Below, piece by piece: positions 50,606 to 58,013 of a stretch of DNA of 64,000 nt (the first letter of the stretch is position 1; the number at the start of each line of letters is the position of its first letter). The position numbers and the translations under genes are program-made. The DNA comes from an uncultured Acidimicrobiia bacterium (GTDB lineage Bacteria > Actinomycetota > Acidimicrobiia > Acidimicrobiales > CAIXPF01). A model generated the notes under the pieces. It saw only the letters and a list, made by a program, of their open reading frames with translations, searched no databases and had not been told where the DNA came from. The stretch covers positions 51,844-115,843 of the forward strand of contig CAIXPF010000034.1 in assembly GCA_903921205.1 (NCBI GenBank). Direction: 5' to 3'.

Positions 50606-51889
50606 TCAGCCTGCGACCGGCGCTGCGGCCGCCGAGCGTTCGGCGGGGACGTAGCTGCGCCAGCCCGAGGCGAAGATCACGGCCCCCACGGCCGCCGACA
50701 ACGCAGCCACGGCATAGGCCGCCACGTACCCACCGGCCTGGTCGTGCACCCATCCGAGTGCGAACGGACCAGCCGCCACGCCGGCGGTGACCACCAACTG
50801 CGATGCGGCGAAGATCTTGGCGTAGGAACCGGGCCCGAAGTACTCCGACAACAGCAGCGGGTGCAGCAGCAGCGTGTTGCCCACCGTCATCCCGGTCAGC
50901 ACCGAGGCGGCCAGCAGCGCAGGCCGGCTGAAGGAGACAGCCACCGCCGCCCAACCCAGACCCTGGGCGGCATAGCAGCCGAGGGCGAAGCGGCGACTGC
51001 CCAGACGGCTGGCCAACGGCGCACCGGCGAGGCGGCCGGCCAAGCCCATGATCGTGACCAACATCAGGCACAACCGGCCGGTGGCCTCGTCGGTACGCGA
51101 GGACGCGGCGTTGAACAGCTGGGCGATACCGCCGACCTGGGCCAACTGGGAGAACACCAGGGTCACCGTCACCGTGGCGAACGCCCGGGAACGGATCGCC
51201 CGGGCGTAGTCCCAGCTCGGCGCCACCACTGCCGCTTGGCCGGGCAACGGTGCGGCGTCCCCGTCCGGTCGCAGCCCCAGGACCGACGGGTCGGGCCGCA
51301 GCAGCAGGACGGGGATCGGGACGGCCAGCAGCAGGTACAGCAGGCCGAGCTTCGGCATGGCCGCACCGAGACCCTGACGGCCGATGATCCATGACGCCAG
51401 CGGAGCCACCAGCAGTCCACCGGTGGTCAGCCCCGAGATGGCGATGGCCAGCGCACCTGCCCGGCGCCGGTGGAACCACCGGGTCACCAGGGTGGTGCCG
51501 ACCACGAGCGAGTTGAGCGCCGTCGCACAGCCCAGCAGCGCGTACAGGGCGTAGATCTGCCACACCTCGGTGGCCGCACCGAGCAGCGCCAGTGCCGCCG
51601 CCGCGCCGAGCGCGCCGAGCGCGATCATCGGCCGGGGATCGCGCCGGTTGACCAGCCGGGCCACCACCAGACCGATCGGCCCGCCCAGCGCGTAGGACAG
51701 GGCGGTCGCCCCGGAGATCGCGGCGATCGAGAACCCGCGCTCGTTGACGAAGGCGCGCAGGTACACCGACAGCCCGTAGAAGGCCAGGCCGGAGACCGGC
51801 AGGCACAGGACGAACACGCCGGCCACCACCAGCCAGCCGTAGAAGAACGGAAGCCGTGCGACCCGGGGGCGGACCGCAGGCTCGTTCAC
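50606..51889 (-). CDS. MFS transporter (MCT-like, 12 TM)
   Basis: 427 aa, GTG 51889 overlapping the DUF3237 stop (GTGA). PFFYGWLVVAGVFVLCLPVSGLAFYGLSVYLRAFV is typical of MCT/OFA carriers; motif A-like ALGGPIGLVVARLVNRRDPRPM follows, then TTLVTRWFHRRRAGALAIAISGLTTGGLLVAPLAS. The 920-aa track ORF wrongly joins it to sequence in the next genes' other frames. The coupling with DUF3237 suggests shared substrate chemistry. Confidence 0.9.
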   Translation of the reverse strand: MNEPAVRPRVARLPFFYGWLVVAGVFVLCLPVSGLAFYGLSVYLRAFVNERGFSIAAISGATALSYALGGPIGLVVARLVNRRDPRPMIALGALGAAAALALLGAATEVWQIYALYALLGCATALNSLVVGTTLVTRWFHRRRAGALAIAISGLTTGGLLVAPLASWIIGRQGLGAAMPKLGLLYLLLAVPIPVLLLRPDPSVLGLRPDGDAAPLPGQAAVVAPSWDYARAIRSRAFATVTVTLVFSQLAQVGGIAQLFNAASSRTDEATGRLCLMLVTIMGLAGRLAGAPLASRLGSRRFALGCYAAQGLGWAAVAVSFSRPALLAASVLTGMTVGNTLLLHPLLLSEYFGPGSYAKIFAASQLVVTAGVAAGPFALGWVHDQAGGYVAAYAVAALSAAVGAVIFASGWRSYVPAERSAAAAPVAG

Positions 51890-52305
51890 TGCAGCGCGTA
51901 GACCTCGTAGGTCGGGCCCGACGCGTCGATCGAGCCGATGCCCACGGCCTGGACGTTGTTGAGCCAGGTATAGCGCTCGTCGCCGGTCTCGAAGTACGGG
52001 GCGCTGCGGGCCTGACCGTCCACCACGATGCCGCCGTAGTACATGTAGATCACGGCGTCGTCGTCGGTGACCAGCACCAGGCGGACGTCGAGCCGGAAGG
52101 ACTTGTCGGGCCGCACCGTGACCCAGTCGCCACCGGTCACCGGGGCGACGGTGCCTCGGACCTTGGGTCCCTCGAAGGTGCCGCCTGCCACCGCGGCGAT
52201 GATCCGCCGGCCTGCGGGGCCCCCGCGGACCTGATACGCCGCGGACGTGTCGGCCTGCAGGGCCAGGGTGAAGAGGTGCTCGACCGGGAGCGAGGAAGCT
52301 GCCAT
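51886..52305 (-). CDS. DUF3237 domain protein
   Basis: 139 aa, the usual single-domain length. RRIIAAVAGGTFEGPKVRGTVAPVTGGDW, LDVRLVLVTDDDAVIYMYYGG and YTWLNNVQAVGIGS are the conserved strands and loops of DUF3237, whose biochemical role is not established. ATG 52305; a GTACTTATCAGTAT palindrome lies 30 bp upstream and may be part of its promoter. Its stop overlaps the downstream MFS start, so the pair is translationally coupled. Confidence 0.88.
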   Translation of the reverse strand: MAASSLPVEHLFTLALQADTSAAYQVRGGPAGRRIIAAVAGGTFEGPKVRGTVAPVTGGDWVTVRPDKSFRLDVRLVLVTDDDAVIYMYYGGIVVDGQARSAPYFETGDERYTWLNNVQAVGIGSIDASGPTYEVYALQ

Positions 52306-52455
52306 GGCCCGGCACCGTAGCCGCTGTCCGAGCCGTACTTATCAGTATGCGGACCTCACCACCCGCCCGGACCCGACACCCTCGCCGACCGGGTCGGGCC
52401 GGGCAACCGGACAGGATCGAACCGGATCGAACCGGATCGGCCGGGTCGGCTGACC

Positions 52456-53673
52456 TCAGGCCTTGTCGGGCGACGGGCGCCGAAGCGCCAGGACCAGCAG
52501 GCCGAACGAGCCGAGGGCGATCAGCATGGCCAGGATCTGGGCGACGCGGTAGGTGTCGGTGGCGTCGATCAACCACCCGGCCGCCGGGGGGCCGCCCAAC
52601 GCACCGATGCCCGACCCGGTGTAGAGCAGGCCGACGATCCCACCCAGGCCCGCCAGGCCGAACAGGTGCGCCGCCACCGCCGGTGACAGCGCGACGTACC
52701 CGCCGTAGGAGATCCCGAGCACCAGGGCGAACACCACCAACATGACGAAGGATCCGCCGGCCACCATCCAGATGGCGAAGCTGCCGGCCATGGTGAGGAA
52801 GCACACCTGGTAGAGGCGCAACACGCCGAGCCGGCCACCGATCGCCCCGAGCACCAACCGGCCCGACATGCTGCCGACCCCCAGCACCGACACCAACGTG
52901 GCGGCGGTGGTCTTGGCGATGCCCTGCTCCTCGGCGTAGCGGATCAGGAACACGAAGGGCACGAACAGGGCGATCCCCATGAACAGCCCCGACAGGTACA
53001 GCAGCCGGAAGCTCCGCTGGCCGAACAACTCCCGCGGGGTCGCCGCCGGGGCCCCGCCCGCAGCGAGCGGCGCTCTCTTGGCCAGACCCGCTGCCGCCAG
53101 CAGGCCGACCGCCACGATGACCGCCAGGATGCGATAGGTGTCGCGCCAGCCGTAGGCGTCGATCAGCCGGCGGGCCAGCGGTGCCCCGACCACGGTGCCG
53201 AAACCCACCCCGGCGGATGCCACCCCCAGTGCGTTGGCCCGCTGCCGCTCGAACCACCCGCTCACCAACGTCACCAGCGGGACGTAGCCGCAGGCCACGC
53301 CGATCCCGACGCTGACCCCGTAGGTGAGATAGCCGATCTCCATGCGGTTGACATGGGAGGTGGCCCACAGACCGCCGGCGATGAACGCCCCGGCCGCCAC
53401 CGCCAGCGGGCGCGGGCCGAACCGGTCGGCGAGGCGACCGGTGAGCGCCCCGAGGACGAACAGGAAGAAGATCGTCAGCGAGAAGATGAAGGCGATGGAG
53501 CCCTTACCTGCGCCGAAGTCGTCGGCCATCGCACCGAAGAACGACCCGAACGAATAGACCACGCCGAACATGCAGCTCAAGGCGATGGCCACACCGGCCA
53601 CCACGAACCAGCCCCGAGCCGAGTCGACCCGGTCGCCGGTGGCCGCAGCCGCGTCATTCCCCTCGCTTGCCAT
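52456..53673 (-). CDS. MFS transporter (monocarboxylate-type, OFA-like)
   Basis: 405 aa with 12 helices, ATG 53673. GWFVVAGVAIALSCMFGVVYSFGSFFGAMADDFGAGKGS and motif A LTGRLADRFGPRPLAVAAGAF make it a paralogue of the MFS at 42041. SGWFERQRANALGVASAGVGFGTVVGAPLARRLIDAYGWR is the central motif common to both. It is the third transport-related gene in the 50.6-53.7 kb block on the minus strand. Confidence 0.9.
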   Translation of the reverse strand: MASEGNDAAAATGDRVDSARGWFVVAGVAIALSCMFGVVYSFGSFFGAMADDFGAGKGSIAFIFSLTIFFLFVLGALTGRLADRFGPRPLAVAAGAFIAGGLWATSHVNRMEIGYLTYGVSVGIGVACGYVPLVTLVSGWFERQRANALGVASAGVGFGTVVGAPLARRLIDAYGWRDTYRILAVIVAVGLLAAAGLAKRAPLAAGGAPAATPRELFGQRSFRLLYLSGLFMGIALFVPFVFLIRYAEEQGIAKTTAATLVSVLGVGSMSGRLVLGAIGGRLGVLRLYQVCFLTMAGSFAIWMVAGGSFVMLVVFALVLGISYGGYVALSPAVAAHLFGLAGLGGIVGLLYTGSGIGALGGPPAAGWLIDATDTYRVAQILAMLIALGSFGLLVLALRRPSPDKA

Positions 53674-53732
53674 CGCCGCAACCTATCGGTCCTGCCCGGA
53701 ACGCGCCCGGAGACCGAGATCGCCCGATCGTC

Positions 53733-54176
53733 TCAGCCGACCGACTTCGGCTCGAGACGCAGACAGACCGAGTTGATGCACCAGCGCTGATCGGTCGGGG
53801 TGGGATACCCCTCGCCCTCGAACACGTGGCCGAGGTGCGAGCCGCAGCTCTGGCAACGGACCTCGATGCGGGGATACCCGAGCAGATGGTCGACGAGCAG
53901 CACGACCGCGTCGTTCTCGGTCGGGGCGTAGAACGACGGCCAGCCGCAGCCGCTGTGGAACTTGGCGTCGCTGCGGAACAGCTCGGCGTCACACGCCCGG
54001 CAGTGGTAGACGCCCTCGGTCTCGGTGTTCTCGTACTCGCCGCTGTAGGGCGGCTCGGTGCCGGCCTGGCGCAACACGTTGAAGGCCAACGGCTCCAACG
54101 TGCGACGCAGCTCGGTGTCGTCGAGCTGGACCGGGTACGGCACGCCGTCGGGCCGCTGCTTGGGGAGCTCGTGCAT
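53733..54176 (-). CDS. msrB: peptide-methionine (R)-S-oxide reductase MsrB
   Basis: 147 aa, full length. The four zinc cysteines appear as YHCRACDAELF and EVRCQSCGSHLGHVF; SGCGWPSFY and the catalytic-Cys segment RWCINSVCLRL are present. It repairs methionine-R-sulfoxide in the cytosol using thioredoxin, such as that at 19628. It is divergent from the CoA-transferase at 54304. Confidence 0.97.
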   Translation of the reverse strand: MHELPKQRPDGVPYPVQLDDTELRRTLEPLAFNVLRQAGTEPPYSGEYENTETEGVYHCRACDAELFRSDAKFHSGCGWPSFYAPTENDAVVLLVDHLLGYPRIEVRCQSCGSHLGHVFEGEGYPTPTDQRWCINSVCLRLEPKSVG

Positions 54177-54252
54177 GGGAACCTCGCGCGTCGACGTCGA
54201 TGGTGGACAGCGTCAGCCTAGAGGCCGCGCCCGGGTCACGGAGGTGGCGGAA

Positions 54253-54279
54253 ACAGCCGGCACAGCCGGCACAGCCGGC
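54253..54279. repeat. 9-bp tandem repeat, 3 copies
   Basis: ACAGCCGGC is repeated three times in the divergent msrB/CoA-transferase spacer, 25 bp before the GTG start. Confidence 0.75.
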
Positions 54280-54303
54280 GCGGCCGGGCCGTAACCTTCG
54301 GGC

Positions 54304-55509
54304 GTGCTGCTCACCGGTGTCCGCGTCCTCGATCTGACCCAGTACCTGTCGGGGCCATCGTGCACCCGGCTGCTCGCCGCCCTCGGGGCCGACGTGATCA
54401 AGGTCGAGTTCGGCCCGGCCGGCGACCCGTCACGCACCCTCCCGGTCGTCCGCGACGGCCGCAGCGCGTACTACGTGCAACAGAACCGGGGGAAGCGCTC
54501 GCTCGGGGTCGACTTCGGCCGGCCCGAGGCGGTGGCGTTGATCGCCGAGCTGGCCGGGCACTGCGACGTGTTCGTGGAGAACTTCGGCCCCGGGGTCCTG
54601 ACCCGCCGCGGCCTCGACGACGCCACCCTGTGCGCCCGTCATCCCCGGCTGATCTACGCCTCGATCAGCGGTTTCGGCCGTACCGGGTCGCTGTCGCACC
54701 TGCCGGGCTACGACCTCATCGGCCAGGCCTTCAGCGGCATGATGTACGTCACCGGCGAACCCGACGGGGCACCCCAGGCCACCGGCTCGCCCATCGCCGA
54801 CTTCGCAGCGGGCATGGCCACCTTCGCCTCGATCGGCCATGCCCTCTTCGCCCGGGAACGCACCGGACGGGGCCAGTACATCGACGTGTCGCTGATCGAG
54901 CCGCTGGTCTACATGCACTCGATCGCGGTCATGGCCCCCTCCGCCAGCGAAGGTTCGTTCCGCCAGGAGCGTTCCGGACGTCACTTCGGTTCGGTCACCC
55001 CGTCGGGCACCTTCCGCGGGCCCGAGGGTTGGCTGGTGCTGCAGGTGCTCGACCCGCAGTGGCCGCGGCTGTGCGCCGCCATGGGCCGGCCGGAGCTGGC
55101 CGAGCACCCCGACTACGCCTCCACCCCGGCGCGCGCCGCCCGGGCCGACGCCATCAACGAGCTGGTGGAGAACTGGATGCGCAGCTTCCCCTCCGACGCT
55201 GCGCTGCTCGCCCACCTCGAGGCCCACCGGCTACCGGCAGCCCCGGTGCTCGACCCGGCGACCGCAGCGGATCACCCGTGGTTCCGCGAACGCGGTGCCG
55301 TCGTCGACGTCGACGACGAGATCCTCGGCCGTATCGCGGTCACCGGCCTGCCGATGCACCTCAGCGACGTGCCCACCCAGCCGGTCGACCGGCCGGCTCC
55401 GTTCCTCGGCCAGCACAACGCCGAGATCCTCGCCGAGGTGCTCGGCTACGACACCGGGCGCGTCGACGCGCTGCACGCCGCCGGCATCGTCGTCTCGAAC
55501 CGTTCCTGA
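54304..55509 (+). CDS. family III CoA-transferase (CaiB/BaiF)
   Basis: 401 aa, GTG start. VRVLDLTQYLSGPSCTRLLAALGADVIKVEFG, QQNRGKRSLGVDFGRPEAV, SGFGRTGSLSHLPGYDLIGQAFSGMM and the Asp in GSPIADFAAGMATFASIGHAL (catalytic position) are all present. It starts a plus-strand run CoA-transferase / hotdog protein / MFS / double CoA-transferase, which reads as an acid uptake, CoA-activation and hydration module. Confidence 0.93.
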   Translation: MLLTGVRVLDLTQYLSGPSCTRLLAALGADVIKVEFGPAGDPSRTLPVVRDGRSAYYVQQNRGKRSLGVDFGRPEAVALIAELAGHCDVFVENFGPGVLTRRGLDDATLCARHPRLIYASISGFGRTGSLSHLPGYDLIGQAFSGMMYVTGEPDGAPQATGSPIADFAAGMATFASIGHALFARERTGRGQYIDVSLIEPLVYMHSIAVMAPSASEGSFRQERSGRHFGSVTPSGTFRGPEGWLVLQVLDPQWPRLCAAMGRPELAEHPDYASTPARAARADAINELVENWMRSFPSDAALLAHLEAHRLPAAPVLDPATAADHPWFRERGAVVDVDDEILGRIAVTGLPMHLSDVPTQPVDRPAPFLGQHNAEILAEVLGYDTGRVDALHAAGIVVSNRS

Positions 55510-55580
55510 ACCTGCCACGAGGCAGCGGGAGATCCCGCCCACCGCCCGCAACCGCATCTCACCGAGCACCGGAGCAGCCC

Positions 55581-56429
55581 ATGAGCGCACCCGCCGTCAC
55601 CGAGTTCGTCGCCATCGCCGACCCGCCGGAGATCCAGGCCGCCAACCCCATCCATGCCGAGGGCGCCACCGCCTACGGCTACGACCGGCCGATCGTCGCC
55701 GGCCTGTCGAGCTACGGCTGGGCCGCCGCCTCGCTCATCGAGCTGTTCGGCGAGAGCTGGCTCGACCGGGGCTGGGCGGAGTTCCGGCTGCCCCGTCCGG
55801 TGTTCGCCGGTGACCGGCTGGTCACCACCGCAACGCTGACCGGCGAGGGTCGGGCCACGTTCGAACAGCTCAACGAGTCGGGCAAGGCCACCGTGGTCGG
55901 CGAAGCCGGGCTCGGCCTCGCCCCGTTCACGACCGGCCGGTCCGATACCGGCCGGTCCGATACCGGGTGGGATCTCCCGGTCCGACGCGACCCGGTGCCA
56001 CCGGCCGCGCACCGCCCCATGCTGCTGCCCGAACAGGCCCCCGTCGGCGAGGACTATCCGCCGATGGCCGTCGAGCTGTCGATCGAGGCCAACCGCCGCT
56101 GGACCGTCGGCCGACTCGGCGACCACCATCCGCGCTACCACAGCGGTGAGCACCCCTATGCCCATCCCTCGTGGGTGCCCGGCCAGATGACCCCGCTCAT
56201 CCGGCACAACTACCGCTTCGCCGCCGGTATCCACACCACCGGACGGGTCCAGCACCTCGCCGCCGTCCGGGCCCCGCAGACCGTCGTGGTGGCGGGACGT
56301 TGGATCGCCAGCGAGCTGCGCAAGGACCGGTGGTGGTCCACCAGCGATGCCGTGTTCCTCGGTGAGGACGGGACCGAGCTGGCCTACTGCCAGCAGGCCC
56401 AGATCCTGCTGCCGCCGTTGGGACGGTGA
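55581..56429 (+). CDS. hotdog-fold (MaoC-like) protein, possible enoyl-CoA hydratase
   Basis: 282 aa from ATG 55581 with GGAG upstream. N-terminal NPIHAEGATAYGYDRPIVAGLSSYGWAAASLIE corresponds to the MaoC HDxxxAxxxG(L) region in degenerate form, followed by RPVFAGDRLVTTATL. The second half (WVPGQMTPLIRHNYRFAAGI...) has another hotdog-like module. A short GRSDTGRSDTG duplication lies between the halves. It follows the CoA-transferase by 71 bp and probably acts on the CoA ester formed there; activity unproven. Confidence 0.8.
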   Translation: MSAPAVTEFVAIADPPEIQAANPIHAEGATAYGYDRPIVAGLSSYGWAAASLIELFGESWLDRGWAEFRLPRPVFAGDRLVTTATLTGEGRATFEQLNESGKATVVGEAGLGLAPFTTGRSDTGRSDTGWDLPVRRDPVPPAAHRPMLLPEQAPVGEDYPPMAVELSIEANRRWTVGRLGDHHPRYHSGEHPYAHPSWVPGQMTPLIRHNYRFAAGIHTTGRVQHLAAVRAPQTVVVAGRWIASELRKDRWWSTSDAVFLGEDGTELAYCQQAQILLPPLGR

Positions 56430-56533
56430 CCACACCGGGCCCGCCGCCCGCGTAGCCGTGCACCCACGGCCGGGCGCGGACCATGACCACCACCCGCCGG
56501 GCGACCTACGCTGCGACGACGAGGGGGACGGTC

Positions 56534-57874
56534 ATGCAGGCACAGTCGCAGGCTCAGCCGCGGTCGCAAGGCCAGCGGATCTACTACGGCTGGGTGGTGG
56601 CCTGGACCGCCTTCGGGGTGCTGAGCGTCACCTACGGCGTGCAGTTCAGCTTCGGGGTGCTGCTGCCCTCGATCGTGGAGGACCTGGGCATCTCGCGCAC
56701 CGCCGCCTCGCTGTGCTTCTCGATGTACGTGTTCGTCTACAGCGCCCTGTCGAGCTACTCCGGCTCGCTGACCGACCGGCGGGGCCCGCGCCTGGTGCTG
56801 GCCATCGGTGCCGTCCTGCTCGGTACGGGGTACGGGCTCAGTGCCCTGGCCCGCAACGAGTGGCAGCTGTTCATCGCCCTCGGGCTGATCGCTGCGGCGG
56901 GCATGTCGGCCTCGTTCGTGCCGTGCAACGCCACCGTCGTGCGCTGGTTCCTGCGCCGGCGCGGCCAGGCGCTGAGCATCTCCACCAGCGGTGGCAGCTT
57001 TGCCGCGATCGCCATGCCGCTGCTGATGGGCTGGCTGATCGGCACCACCTCCTGGCGGGTGCTGTACGGGGTGATGGCGGCCGTGGTGTTCGTCGGGCTG
57101 CTCACCGCCTCCAGGCTCATGGCCGCCTCGCCCGAGGCCAAGGGGCTCAGCATCGACGGCGAGCTGCGCCGGCGGGGCGAGCCGACGGCGACGGCGACGG
57201 CGACGGATCCCGGGTCGACGAACGGACCGTTGGTGACCAACCTCAACACCGAGGAGCCGTCGCTGACCCGGCGGGAGGCCATGCGGACCCGAATGTTCTG
57301 GATCATCGCCGGCATCTTCCTGTGCACCTGGCTGGTGGTCTTCCTGCCGCTCGTGCACCTGTCGCCCTTCGCCCGGGGACTGGGCGCCTCGGCGGGCCTG
57401 GCCGCCACCCTGGTCAGCTCGGTGGGTATCGGCGGGCTGTTGGGCCGCACCCTCACGGGCACCGTGTCCGACCGGATCGGCGGCGACGCCACCCTCGGCA
57501 TCGTGCTGAGCGTGCAGGTGGTGGCGTTCCTGGTCTTCGCCGTGAGCCACAGCTTGGCCACGCTGTACCCCGCGGCGGTGGCGTTCGGGTTCGGCTACGG
57601 CGGCACCACCACCGTGTTCCCGGCCATCGTCGGCGACCGGTTCGGCCGCGCCCATGCCGGGGCCATCGTCGGGCTGCTCTTCGCCGGGGCCGGGTCGCTG
57701 GCCGCCGTCGGCCCGTTCATGGCCGCCTGGATCTACGACTCGACCGGCAGCTACCGCATCGCCTTCCTGCTGTCGGCCGCAGCCAACGCCGTCGGCGTGG
57801 CACTGGTCTTCGTACTGCGGGCCGACAGTCGCCGCCGGGCCGCCCCGACACCGGCAGTGGCCGGGCCGGCCTGA
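56534..57874 (+). CDS. MFS transporter (monocarboxylate/oxalate-type)
   Basis: 446 aa from ATG 56534 with GAGGGGG upstream; the track's 463-aa start lacks such a site. RIYYGWVVAWTAFGVLSVTYGVQFSFGVLLPSIVEDLG is the MCT/OFA N-terminus and SGSLTDRRGPRLVLAIGAVLLG motif A. A central loop holds a short ATATAT-type Thr/Ala stretch (PTATATATDPG). Genomic position between CoA-transferases makes carboxylic-acid import a reasonable inference. Confidence 0.92.
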   Translation: MQAQSQAQPRSQGQRIYYGWVVAWTAFGVLSVTYGVQFSFGVLLPSIVEDLGISRTAASLCFSMYVFVYSALSSYSGSLTDRRGPRLVLAIGAVLLGTGYGLSALARNEWQLFIALGLIAAAGMSASFVPCNATVVRWFLRRRGQALSISTSGGSFAAIAMPLLMGWLIGTTSWRVLYGVMAAVVFVGLLTASRLMAASPEAKGLSIDGELRRRGEPTATATATDPGSTNGPLVTNLNTEEPSLTRREAMRTRMFWIIAGIFLCTWLVVFLPLVHLSPFARGLGASAGLAATLVSSVGIGGLLGRTLTGTVSDRIGGDATLGIVLSVQVVAFLVFAVSHSLATLYPAAVAFGFGYGGTTTVFPAIVGDRFGRAHAGAIVGLLFAGAGSLAAVGPFMAAWIYDSTGSYRIAFLLSAAANAVGVALVFVLRADSRRRAAPTPAVAGPA

Positions 57875-58013
57875 GCCACCCCTGCGGGTCTCGCCCGGCC
57901 CGGCCCGGCCCGACGGGTCTTGCCGCCCGGCCCGCCCTCCCAGCCATCCGGCCCGCGCCGCGACGGTGGAACTGGAAGACTCTGTGCCACCGGGAAGCCG
58001 GGAGGGGGAAACC

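Noticed and set aside
52335-52348. GTACTTATCAGTAT as a member of the same operator family as ATACCAACAGGTAT at 17070
   Set aside because: The 17061-17092 palindrome is better explained as an RNA hairpin after the carbonic anhydrase gene, and the two sequences share only a loose pattern.
50606-53368. 920-aa ORF as a giant MFS fusion
   Set aside because: Upstream of GTG 51889 the frame passes out of frame through the DUF3237 and MFS genes. The GTGA overlap defines separate proteins.
54360-55580. Upstream part of the 689-aa ORF ending at 56429
   Set aside because: Out-of-frame shadow of the CoA-transferase; the real hotdog protein begins at ATG 55581.
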